Source of the DNA: Caulochytrium protostelioides
Taxonomy: Eukaryota; Chytridiomycota; Caulochytriomycetes; Caulochytriales; Caulochytriaceae
Assembly (NCBI GenBank): GCA_003615045.1
Contig: ML014285.1
Span: 1 to 38,626 of the forward strand
Direction of reading: 5' to 3'
Length of the DNA stretch: 38,626 nucleotides
A program made the position numbers and the translations under genes. The stretch's first letter is position 1, and each line of letters opens with the position of its first letter. Below the pieces are notes generated by a model. The model was not told where the DNA came from. It searched no databases and was given only the letters and a program-made list of their open reading frames with translations. Below, one piece after another: positions 1 through 8,399 of the stretch.

Positions 1-222
1 CCCGGCCTCGCCGGCGGCGGCGGCGGCGGCACCGGCGGCGGCACCGGCGGCGGCACGGGCGGCACCGGCGGCACCGGCTCGCCGCACGGCGGCGGCGCGG
101 GCGCGTCGTTCCGGGCGCTCGCGAACGCCGTGCACCGCCGCGCGCCGCCGCCGGGCGTCGTGCGGCCGCCGCCCGCCCGGCGGCTCGATTCGCCCTTCCA
201 CGCGCGGCCCCGGTCGTCGTAG
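1..222 (+). CDS. C-terminal end of a Gly-rich protein (5' partial)
   Basis: The frame starting at base 1 is open from the window edge to a TAG at 220-222, giving 73 residues. It opens with a low-complexity stretch of Gly with regularly spaced Thr (GGGT and GGT units), then an Arg/Pro-rich tail ending in HARPRSS. The codons have the strong G/C third-base bias of the confident genes in this window, which supports real coding. The beginning lies outside, so no family can be named. It converges on the four-helix membrane protein gene, with about 490 bases between the two stop codons. A chance GC-rich open frame is possible but less likely, because the Gly/Thr repeat keeps one frame with synonymous third-base changes. 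Confidence 0.5.
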   Translation, partial: PGLAGGGGGGTGGGTGGGTGGTGGTGSPHGGGAGASFRALANAVHRRAPPPGVVRPPPARRLDSPFHARPRSS

Positions 223-715
223 GACAGCACACCGCCTTGAGGGGGCGCCGGAGGCCCGCCCAGTCGCGCGCTTCCCCGGCCAGATCCCGTGTCAGACGAG
301 CACGCCGGGACGCGGGTCGCGGCCGACAGCTTCCGATGAAGATTCCGATGAAGAGGACCCGTGTCGACCCGTGTCGGGGTGGTGAGAAAAAAAAATGAGA
401 TTAAATCAACGTGACATACGAGGAAAAGGGACACAGACATTGGCTGCGCCACGTGTCACGTGGCCTTCCCGGGGATCGCCATCGACGGGGCGGTGGCGGA
501 CCACACGGAAACCAACCGGTCACAGCATGAGAGAGAGTAGGGGAATCAGAATGAGAGAGAGAGAAAGAGAGAAAGAGAAAGAGAGACGCCAGTGACACCA
601 CACCCGACCGAACCGGGGTCAGCCTCTGTGGGTGTCGAGCCGACTCAAGCTACAGAAGACAACCGAACAGAACGCTGACGAGATCAGCTGTTGGGGTGTC
701 GGTGTAGGTCGGTGT
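223..715. other. Convergent intergenic region
   Basis: Lies between two convergent stop codons. It holds a short A-run near 386-394 and a purine-only GA tract at 552-586. I see no conserved coding. The small ORFs on both strands here are Arg-rich or Ser-rich translations of the simple repeat. Confidence 0.5.
552..586 (+). repeat. GA-rich microsatellite
   Basis: About 35 bases contain only G and A, made of (GA)n interrupted by AAAG steps. It sits in the 3' flanks of two convergent genes. Confidence 0.85.
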
Positions 716-1678
716 TTACATCTGCACGCTACCGTACTCGTTCGGGCGCGGCGGCGCCTGCGCCGTATGGCTCGGGTGCACGGGGACCATGTGGCTGACC
801 GCGTGGTTGCCCATGGGCATGCCGTTGGCGTCGATCTCGTTGTTGGCGTTCGGCACCACGTGGCTGGTCGTGTTCGTCTGGTGCACCGCGGTCACGGGCG
901 TCACGGGGAGGCCCGGGCCCGCGGCGTACGGGTTCTGGCCAGAAGTATCAACGGCGTTGTTGGTCGGGTGGTAGGTCATGGGCGCGAACTGCGAGGGCGC
1001 GGCGGCCGGCGCCACGGTCGGGAGGGTCTCACCACGGTTCTTGTGGCCCTTGCGGCGGGGCGCAATGGCGTCGTGGTGGCGGAGGCTGCCGACGCGGTCC
1101 TTGGCCGTGCACAGCAGGATAAGCATGGTCAGCAGAGCGAGGAAAAGCGAGATGACGTTCCAGCCGAGACCAGCAAAGCCGTAACGCGTGACGCGGGCCG
1201 GGGTGTAGGGCGCACGCTCGAACGCACGCTTGACCTTGATCATGAGTACGAGGGCAGACGCAGCACAGGCCGCCGAGAAGAAGGCCCACCACAAAATGCA
1301 CCAGTGGTGGCCCCATTTGCGGGCCTTGGTCATCACCAATGCGAGCAGGGCGAGCCACGTAAAGAAGCCAAAGACGATACCGATGATGGAGAACGCGGCG
1401 GCGGCGCGGCGGAGGCGGCATGCCCAGGTGAACTCGAAGCCGTTGACGAGGCAGTCAATGTCGTTGCTCCAGGTGCGGGAATCGCTGCCGCGAACGCCGT
1501 CCGTGAGAACGGTCTCGCGGACGCGGAACATGCCGTACTTAGACACCAAGCCATTGGTGCCATCCGACGTGTTGAACCAGTTCGTGAAGCACACCGACAG
1601 AATGAGGGTGATCAAGAACCCAGTCCAGAGGGCCAAGATGGCCGTCCCCGAGAGGATGCGCTGGCCCCGGCTGTGCAT
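716..1678 (-). CDS. Four-helix claudin/Sur7-like plasma membrane protein
   Basis: A 320-residue protein from an ATG at 1678-1676 to TAA, in one exon. Four hydrophobic segments are visible: about 8-30, 92-116, 125-148 and 167-190. The loop after helix 1 is about 60 residues and has a GLVSKYGMF stretch, then two Cys (CLVNGFEFTWAC) just before an Arg and helix 2 (RRAAAAFSIIGIVFGF). This order, a long first loop with G-L and paired Cys leading into R-x-A-x-x-x-IIG, is that of the claudin/PMP22 and fungal Sur7/PalI superfamily. The tail after helix 4 (about 130 residues) is cytosolic by this topology, rich in Pro, Asn and His, and ends EYGSVQM. Such proteins act as membrane-domain organisers, but the specific role here is unknown. 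Family assignment rests on topology and loop pattern only. Confidence 0.72.
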   Translation of the reverse strand: MHSRGQRILSGTAILALWTGFLITLILSVCFTNWFNTSDGTNGLVSKYGMFRVRETVLTDGVRGSDSRTWSNDIDCLVNGFEFTWACRLRRAAAAFSIIGIVFGFFTWLALLALVMTKARKWGHHWCILWWAFFSAACAASALVLMIKVKRAFERAPYTPARVTRYGFAGLGWNVISLFLALLTMLILLCTAKDRVGSLRHHDAIAPRRKGHKNRGETLPTVAPAAAPSQFAPMTYHPTNNAVDTSGQNPYAAGPGLPVTPVTAVHQTNTTSHVVPNANNEIDANGMPMGNHAVSHMVPVHPSHTAQAPPRPNEYGSVQM

Positions 1679-2249
1679 GGTGCCAAGATTAGGGTGTGAT
1701 ACTGGTCGTGATAGCGGTGATACGGAACGGACGTGAACGTATCAGCAGCAGCTCTTTCGAGAGGTTGTGCCGTAACGGAACCTCACACAGGGGATGGGAA
1801 CGCGGAGGACCCGACGGCGCCTGGTGTGGTGTGATATGATAGGGCCAGCCCAAAATCCACGAGAGGGGTTAGAGAGAATCGTGATGAATGAGCGATGAAA
1901 ACAATCCGAATCGCTAACCGATGTGGCACGAGTCGTGAGGAGTGATGAAAAGATGCAACAAAAACAGGCCAGTTGATGCCGATGCAGAGAGAGGTCTGGA
2001 ACACACAGAGCAGTGAGGCGTGGATGGTGTCAGACCCTTCCGTGTGCAGCTTGTGTGCCCGTCGTGTCCGCCACTGCGTAAGACGAGGGAGGAATCGGAT
2101 GGTGAGACACGAGAATCGGAAGCGCCGGAATCGCTGGCTCTTATACTCGCCGGCATCCGGATCGTCCGCCCACCACGGGTCTGGCTAGCCGCCTGACGTC
2201 ACGCTCCCGCCAGTCGGCGGCAACCCGTGTGGCGCCGCGGGCCACGGGG

Positions 2250-2500
2250 GGGTGGGTGCCCAACGTCATCTATCGTGTCGTGCTCTGTGCTTGCGGGTCG
2301 GATGCAATGACGCACTCCGGGTGAGACGCGGTTCATCGGCCGCCGTTCGAAGGCGGCGAGCGACCGACAGCGTGGCTTGCTACCCCATCTCCGGCACCGG
2401 GCGCGAAGGACACCGAAAGAGACCAGTGACGTCACGCCCGCGGGCCGGCGTCGGTGCGACCCACGGCCGTGTGGCTTGGCGGGATGAATAAGCTTTTTTT
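2250..2500 (+). other. T-run unit 1 (possible Pol III-type transcript)
   Basis: The unit ends with GGCCGTG near 2465, then GGATGAATAAGC followed by T7 (2494-2500) and CGG. The same order recurs about 210 bases downstream in unit 2. Upstream lies a strong short hairpin: GCCGCC, loop GTTCGAA, GGCGGC near 2338-2356. ACGTCATC at about 2263 is also shared with unit 2. T-runs end RNA polymerase III transcripts, so a small RNA gene is possible. I could not identify clear A and B boxes or a known RNA family. The start is only approximate. Confidence 0.22.
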
Positions 2501-2711
2501 CGGAGAGCGCCGCTCGTCCCCCGCCCCCCATCCCTCCGTCACGGGCGCCTCCGGCGGGTGTTTCTATCGGGAACGCGGCGGTTCGACGCGACGCGCCGTG
2601 TCCCGTACGTCATCCTGAGCGTTGATCGCGACCCGGCGTGAGCCGTCTGAGCCCCCTCGCTGGGTGTTCCGGCCGTGGCGCGTGAGGGCTGAAGGATAAA
2701 CTTTTTTTTTT
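2501..2711 (+). other. T-run unit 2 (possible Pol III-type transcript)
   Basis: A second unit parallel to unit 1. GGCCGTG at about 2671 is followed by GGGCTGAAGGATAAAC, then T10 (2702-2711) and CGG. ACGTCATC at about 2610 again lies upstream, next to a GGTTCGA at about 2580 that resembles a B-box core without matching it fully. The two units look like a diverged tandem pair. The RNA class is unknown and transcription is only inferred from the T-run. Confidence 0.22.
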
Positions 2712-4915
2712 CGGTCGACGCAACGCGTCTGCGATGACACAGGTATGACGAACGCGCCGGCGGCGACTGCGGCGACTGCAGCGACTGCGGCGAACGTACC
2801 GCAGCAGAAAAATGGCAGACCAGGCGCGCCTGCGCGTCACCCAGAACGAGGGGTACAGGCAGGGGGCGATGGCTGCGCCGTTGATCAATCATTCGGCCAG
2901 CGACAACTGGAGGCCATCCCCCAGCTTTGTTTGGTATGGTCGCGTTGGCTCAGCATGCCCGAATGAGATGAACAACAAAGCGCTGCTGAAGAAGACTGGG
3001 TCCTCGGGATCGCCATCGAGCGGGAAGGAACACGGTCGATAGGGAGTGAGCAACGATCATCGACGAGCATCCAGGGTTTGCCGACGGAGCGCCGCTCATG
3101 CTGGCCATCGCCGCCTCCTTCAAGGCGCCAGGATCGATAGATCGAACAGCGCAGGCAGCACGTGCGTGAGGCGCGCGACTGTTATGTCATACGGCGCCGA
3201 AAAACGCGTCATTTCATCACCGGTGGCGCCGTGATCGTAGCGCTGATTGCTCCTCCGCGGGAAAGCAATCCTGATTAGAAAACGCTCATCAATAGGGCAT
3301 AGGAAGGTATCCGGATGAAGGCGCATTTGGGTGCCGCAACGCTCCAACGGGCATTCTGTGTTTCGTTTTCCTTTTTCTCGATCGATTTTCCCATCATCAA
3401 TATCTGGAGAAGGAGGAGGAGGAGGGGGAGGAGACGAGGAAAATCGTCGCAATCACACTACCTGGCAGCTGAGCCCTCGATGACTTTGACTCGACGACTA
3501 TCACGGCAGCGAGCCATCCCATCCGAAGGACCTTTGTGGCCACTGTGCTACCTTCTGTGCAAGCACGATATCCCATTTTTCCGTGCGAGCGATCGTGTTT
3601 GGAATACTATCTTCCGGCCGGCCGGCTAAGTTATCGTGGTGGACCGGCCGGCCATCTCATCAGACATTGGAGGATTCAGTCCAAGGAACTTAATTTTATT
3701 GCACGTCAATCGGAAACGCTTCGAATCGGCGAAAGTTGGAGTCGTTCAAGTGAACTTTTTTGAGACAATTACGTGGCCCTATGGCTGGTGATGCCGACCG
3801 GCTGCTCTTCCTGTCACACGCATTCCCCCCTGATAATTATCCATAAAGGTGCATTTCTTGCTCTATATCAGACCGGAACTATCTGCCGCTGGCACCAACA
3901 GCTGAAACGCGATCAGTACAAACGACTTTTTCATTCCACTGAAGGATGACGAACAGTCTCTTCGTTTTGAGTGACACAGAGTCAGTCAGGCATCCAAGCT
4001 CTGGTGCAGGGGCGACATGGATGCGGATTCGCGTGTTGTGACCAACTAACATAGGAGAACGCCGACCCACCAGGAGGCACCGTGAGAGGCACCGAACCAG
4101 GTTAACTCACTCCGAAGCCTTTGATACCAGAAGCCTTTCCATGATTCAGTTGCTCGGGTATGCGATGATGGGAACTTTCGTTTTTCGATGGTGCCAATGC
4201 CGCGGGCGCGGGCGTCGGGGGCCCGACCGTCTGTTGAGCGGGGCTTCGCGTGTAGAAAGAACCGGGAAGGCCCAGTGACTGTGCGGCCAGCGCTGGCCTG
4301 CTCCGACCCGTAACGTGGACTCGACTGCGGCTGCTGAGGCGGGCGGGTCCGGCCTAACCCACCCAGGACCGATGGCTTCCGAACGCGGCTCGACCCTCCT
4401 GCTGGGGCGACTCAGGCTCCGATGCCCGTCGGTTCGCGTGTGGTGCTGCGCCACGCGCCTTGGCCGCGCGGTTCTCCGCGGTGCACCCTGCTGCGCGGCG
4501 CGCCGCCGCGGGGTGGGTGTGTGCATAGCGGTGGATCGGAGCTCACGCGGTCAAAATAAGCCACGCATGCCGTCGTGCTGTCGGATACGGTTCGCACCGA
4601 CACGGGATGCCGACCCGTATCAAGCTTCGTGGGACGGACGGCGCGGCGGGACCGGATCCGACTCGGATCGCGGCCCGATGCGATGCTCCAGCCGTTCAGG
4701 GATAAGGCGCAGTCGCTCGGTTGGATTCAGCATACCGTCGCGATAGCCCGTGGCTAGAGAACGCGTCGATCCCTCCTCACGAGACTCCGCACTCGGTTCC
4801 CGAATCCACCGTCCGAACCCGCCCCGACCACACCGCTCGCGCCGAGTCTCGTGCGGCCTGCTCTCACGCGTCCCCGCGTTGACCGCGTCGCCGCCGAGCA
4901 CATCGGGACGGAACG

Positions 4916-6784
4916 ATGGCCCACGCCATGCCATCGCCGTCGGCAGATGGCTCCGACAGGCCGCTGTACATCCAGAAGTATGGCGGAACCAGCGTCGGCT
5001 CGCCGGGGCGCATGGGCGATGTGGCTGACATTGTGAGCGCGACACACGCGACGCACCGCGTCGTGGTCGTGCTGTCGGCCATGAGCTCGCACATCAAAGC
5101 CGAGGGCACGACCTCGCGTCTGCTCGAGGCTGCGCGGGAGGTGCTGCAGCCGAACTCGAGCCGGTACCTGGACGTGATTGCGGCCATCGAGCAGTCGCAC
5201 GTGGGCGCGCTCGACGCCATCGCGGTCGGTGCGCTCGAGACGGACGCGGTGCGCTCGCGCAAGCAGCGCGCGAAGGACGCGGCGCTGCAGGACGTGCGCG
5301 CCGAGTGCGCACGGCTGCGCTCGTTCCTCACCGCCGCCGAGATCATTGACGAGATCTCGCCGCGGTCGCGCGATGTCATTATCAGCGTCGGCGAGAAGCT
5401 CGCGGCGCGCATCTTCACGGCGGTCCTCGAGAGCCGCGGGATCGACGCGGACTATATCGCGCTCGACCGACTGATTGAGCAGCCCTTCGATCCGCGGGCG
5501 ATCGATCAGACGTTCTACGACTACCTCGCGCAGCGGCTGGCCGCCGTGGTGGGGCCCTCGCTCGCGGCAGGCCGCGTGCCCGTCGTGACCGGGTTCTTTG
5601 GCCCGACGCCCGGCGGCATCCTGGCGACGATCGGCCGCGGGTATACCGACCTGACGGCCGCGCTGCTCGCGGTGGGTCTGCGCGCGTCGGAGCTCCAGAT
5701 CTGGAAGGAGGTCGACGGCATCTTCTCCGCCGACCCGCGCAAGGTCCCGAACGCCATGCTCATCCCGCAGATCACGCCCGAGGAAGCCGCCGAGTTGACG
5801 TACTACGGCTCCGAGGTGATCCACCCGTTCACGATGGAGCAAGCGATCCGGGCGTCGGTGCCCATCCGCATCAAGAACACCTTCAAACCCGCGGGCGAGG
5901 GCACCGTGATCCTGCCGATGCCCGTGTTCCGCCACCCGAAGGGCTCGCTGCCGCCGTCCGAGTCGATGTCGGACGGGCGGCTGGCCGAGCCCGCGGCGAA
6001 GCGCGCTGACTCGACGCGCGCGTCCGTGACCTCCCAGGGCTCCGACCCCGCCTCCGCCACGGCCGAGTCGCCGGCGCCGTTCACGATCGAGCGGCTGCCG
6101 ACGGCCGTGACGATCAAGGACGGGATCACGGTGCTCAACATCCACTCGAACCGCAAGAGCGTGAGCCACGGCTTCTTTGCCCGCATCTTCGATACGCTCG
6201 ACCGCCACGGCGTTGTCGTCGATCTCATCTCGACGTCCGAGGTGCATGTGTCGATGGCGCTTGCGCCGATGCAGCGCGACGAGCCGGTGCACGACGTGCG
6301 CGCCGAGGACGCGCTGGCGGCGGGCGACGACGCTGCGAGCGGCGTCACGAGCCCTGGTCTGCGCGCCGCCATCCGCGCGCTCCGTGCCTACGGCACCGTC
6401 GACGTGATCGCCAACATGGCCATCCTGAGCCTCGTCGGGCGCGAGATGCGCAACATGGTCGGCAACGCGAGCCGCATGTTCTCGACGCTGGCGAAGCACA
6501 ACATCAACATCGAGATGATCTCGCAGGGCGCCAGCGAAATCAACATCTCGTGTGTCATCGAGGCCAAGAAGGGCACCGTCGCCGTGCGCGCGATCCACGA
6601 CGAGTGCCTGTGCATGCTGCGCCAGCGCCAGCTGCCGGTGTCCGACGCCTTCAGCCTCACTTCGAGCGAGGGGGGCCTCGGCGGCGTCTCGCTCGCTAGC
6701 AGCGTCGCCCACCTGGCTCGATTCCCTGACGGGATGGCCGCCAAAACCGGCGCCGCGTCGTCCCCGTCTCCGCTCGCATCCTGA
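4916..6784 (+). CDS. HOM3: Aspartokinase (monofunctional, ACT-regulated)
   Basis: Catalyses ATP-dependent phosphorylation of L-aspartate, the first step towards homoserine, threonine and methionine. The 622-residue protein begins at an ATG with the nucleotide-binding motif KYGGTSVG at residues 21-28. The kinase domain continues to about 335 and carries GFFGPTPGG, GRGYTDLTAA and WKEVDGIFSADPR, typical of the family, then SEVIHPFTMEQA. Two ACT domains follow, at about 402-450 (GITVLNIHSNRKS) and 499-555 (MAILSLVGREM, then NINIEMISQGASEINISCV), which usually bind threonine for feedback inhibition. There is no homoserine dehydrogenase domain, so it is the fungal/bacterial monofunctional form. It is longer than yeast Hom3 (527) because of low-complexity inserts before and between the ACT domains. 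It converges on ERH. Confidence 0.96.
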   Translation: MAHAMPSPSADGSDRPLYIQKYGGTSVGSPGRMGDVADIVSATHATHRVVVVLSAMSSHIKAEGTTSRLLEAAREVLQPNSSRYLDVIAAIEQSHVGALDAIAVGALETDAVRSRKQRAKDAALQDVRAECARLRSFLTAAEIIDEISPRSRDVIISVGEKLAARIFTAVLESRGIDADYIALDRLIEQPFDPRAIDQTFYDYLAQRLAAVVGPSLAAGRVPVVTGFFGPTPGGILATIGRGYTDLTAALLAVGLRASELQIWKEVDGIFSADPRKVPNAMLIPQITPEEAAELTYYGSEVIHPFTMEQAIRASVPIRIKNTFKPAGEGTVILPMPVFRHPKGSLPPSESMSDGRLAEPAAKRADSTRASVTSQGSDPASATAESPAPFTIERLPTAVTIKDGITVLNIHSNRKSVSHGFFARIFDTLDRHGVVVDLISTSEVHVSMALAPMQRDEPVHDVRAEDALAAGDDAASGVTSPGLRAAIRALRAYGTVDVIANMAILSLVGREMRNMVGNASRMFSTLAKHNINIEMISQGASEINISCVIEAKKGTVAVRAIHDECLCMLRQRQLPVSDAFSLTSSEGGLGGVSLASSVAHLARFPDGMAAKTGAASSPSPLAS

Positions 6785-6869
6785 GCCCTGTATCAGGACT
6801 TTACCGTTTGCCGTGATCGTGGATTATCAGCGTTCATACGGGCTGTCTATTGAGGTGTGGGTTGACGGG

Positions 6870-6875
6870 TTTATT
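6870..6875 (-). promoter_or_regulatory. AATAAA polyadenylation signal for ERH
   Basis: AATAAA on the minus strand, about 22 bases past the ERH stop codon and the 15-base A-run that starts within it. It lies inside the 112-base gap to the convergent aspartokinase gene. Confidence 0.45.
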
Positions 6876-6896
6876 TGCGTTCGTTTTTTTTTTTTT

Positions 6897-7468
6897 TTAG
6901 GCACGCGGCACCTGGCGGCGCAGGTGCAGGAGAAGCTTCTGCTTGAGCCAGGTGCGGTCGTGCGGACGGTAGTTGGTGCCGGTCTGGTCGGTAGCGACGA
7001 GCAGCGCCACGTCTGCGAGGGAGTCGATGTAGAGGTGGAGCGCGGCGAGGTCGTACGTGATGTTGGGCGTCGTCGGGTTGAGCGCCTTCAGCCGCTCCTC
7101 GTACATCGCGATCACCGCATCGTAGGCCTGCGACAACGATTCATACTGCTCCCAGTGACGCGAGTTCGGACTCGCCGTCCTCTGCGTCAGAAGAATCACG
7201 TGCGGCTACCAGACCAGGATCATGTCGCAAGCGGCGCGCGCCGATCGATCCGGGTTCGCCAAGACGCATTAGGGTAAACCGCATCAGGACCACAGGTAAA
7301 AGAAGAGGCATGAGTCATCATTCATTGATTGCTAGAAGCCGAACGGTCGCGCGTCAGGCATCAGGCCAGGCATCAGGTGTCTTGGCAGCACGGCGGTCGC
7401 CTTGCCGGCGTAGAAGACGGAAGGGTTCAGCGGCCGCCGTCTCGGGCCGTGAGACGCGTGCTTACCAT
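6897..7468 (-). CDS. ERH: Enhancer of rudimentary homolog (two exons)
   Basis: Small conserved nuclear protein that dimerises and joins RNA-processing complexes (Mmi1/Erh1-type RNA elimination in fission yeast, DGCR8 and SAFB contexts in animals). Exon 2 (7205-6897) encodes almost the whole protein. It matches human ERH along its length: ILL near the start, YESL, MYEERLKALNPTTPNITYD (human MYEEHLKRMNPNSPSITYD), IDSLADVALLV, and W-x-K-x-K near the end. There is no ATG in exon 2 before HVILL. An ATG at 7468-7466 is directly followed by GTAAGC, and a TAG acceptor ends at 7206. Joining them gives M-PHVILLTQ and 103 residues, against 104 in human. The first coding exon therefore supplies only the start codon. 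The stop codon runs into a 15-base A-run. Confidence 0.93.
7206..7465 (-). other. ERH intron (phase 0, 260 nt)
   Basis: The donor is ATG|GTAAGC and the acceptor is GGTAG|CCG. It lies between codons 1 and 2. Removing it restores an N-terminus of the length expected for ERH. Confidence 0.8.
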
Positions 7469-8399
7469 CGTGAAGCGGAGGCGAGCAGGGATATCGATAG
7501 GGCGGCAGAGGAGGGGGTGTGCCACGTGGTGCCGACAAGGGTCCGATCAACCATCCTGCTTACGAGTTGCCTCCTCATTGGCATCTTGATCCGTCCGCGC
7601 CGCTTCGCTGCCCGCCGCGGCCGCAGCTTTCCCGTTCCGTTCCGCGGCCGCGACCGCCATGCCCGCGGCGCGGCGCCAAAAGGCCAGACCGGGGGTCTGA
7701 TGCCAAGGGCCATCGAAGCCCTGCTCACGGCCGGATCGGCCGCGCTCCACGTGGCTCGCAGCGGCCTGCGCCAGCGCCGAGTATACTTCGTCGGCGACAG
7801 CGCGTCGACGGCGTCGACGGCGGTCGGTCGGTCGGTCGTGGCGGCCGCGGCGGGCGTGGGCCAGGCCCAAGCACGCCGCGGCCGGTGGGGGCCCTGGCGG
7901 GCGCCGGCACGCGCTCGGGGTGCCGGCCACGGAGCCCGCGGCCTAACCTCGCGGCCAACCCCGCTCGCCGCCGGCAGCCGCGCCTTCGTCGGCGCTTGTC
8001 TCGCGGCGCGTGTCGGCGCGGGCTTGGGCGCCACCTGGGCGGAGTCACTCCGGCGGCCGCCAGCATCGCACCCGGCGCGCTGGGCGGCGCGATCGACCGC
8101 CACGGCGATCGGTCGGCGGCGCCAGACGGCGATCATCGCTCGCCACGGAAGCAACCATCCCCGTGATCGTTCGTCTCATCAGGATCCCGTGGATCGGGAT
8201 CCGATGGGTATCATCAGGGGTCGTCGTGAGGCCGACCCATCCATGCGGCGGGGGAGATCCCGGGTGACAGGGAAAGGCACGAGACGCCGCGGGGTACCAT
8301 CGACGCCGCAGCCCGATCCTGCGGACCGCCACCCCGTGGCCGCGCTTCTCCTCCTAGCTCCTCGGCTGTCCTGCGGCCGCGCGTGATCCCCGCGGCAGG
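7469..8399. other. Divergent promoter region, ERH / NPHP4
   Basis: A 0.93-kb region between the divergent ERH and NPHP4 start codons, very GC-rich. Long open frames occur on both strands but translate to Arg/Ala/Pro-rich sequence without domains. No clear TATA element was seen. Confidence 0.45.

Larger units (their letters stand above)
1679..4915. other. Long intergenic region with lower-GC island
   Basis: A 3.2-kb gap between the divergent membrane protein and aspartokinase genes. It should contain both promoters. About 2200-2715 holds two related units each ending in a T-run (listed separately). Roughly 3200-4150 is visibly poorer in G+C than the rest of the region. Near 3616-3656 two GGCCGGCC-type palindromes sit about 20 bases apart. 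Small ORFs exist, such as 2812-3042 from an ATG in good context, but none shows a recognisable domain. Confidence 0.4.

Noticed and set aside
716-1736. Plus-strand ORFs opposite the four-helix membrane protein
   Set aside because: They lack domains and the minus frame has clear membrane topology with an ATG start.
2338-2590. GTTCGA-type B-box cores near 2345 and 2580 as tRNA genes
   Set aside because: No acceptor or anticodon stems fold around them in the tRNA pattern.
2812-3042. 76-codon ORF from an AAAATGG start
   Set aside because: Good start context but no recognisable domain, no splice-linked partner and a weak codon bias; not enough to call a gene.
4066-4081. Third copy of the dispersed repeat (GAACGCC-GACCCACC and CCAGGAGGCAC)
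   Set aside because: Matches to copies A and B are short and not in the same order, and the diagnostic CGCTTGCCG core is missing; consistent with chance.
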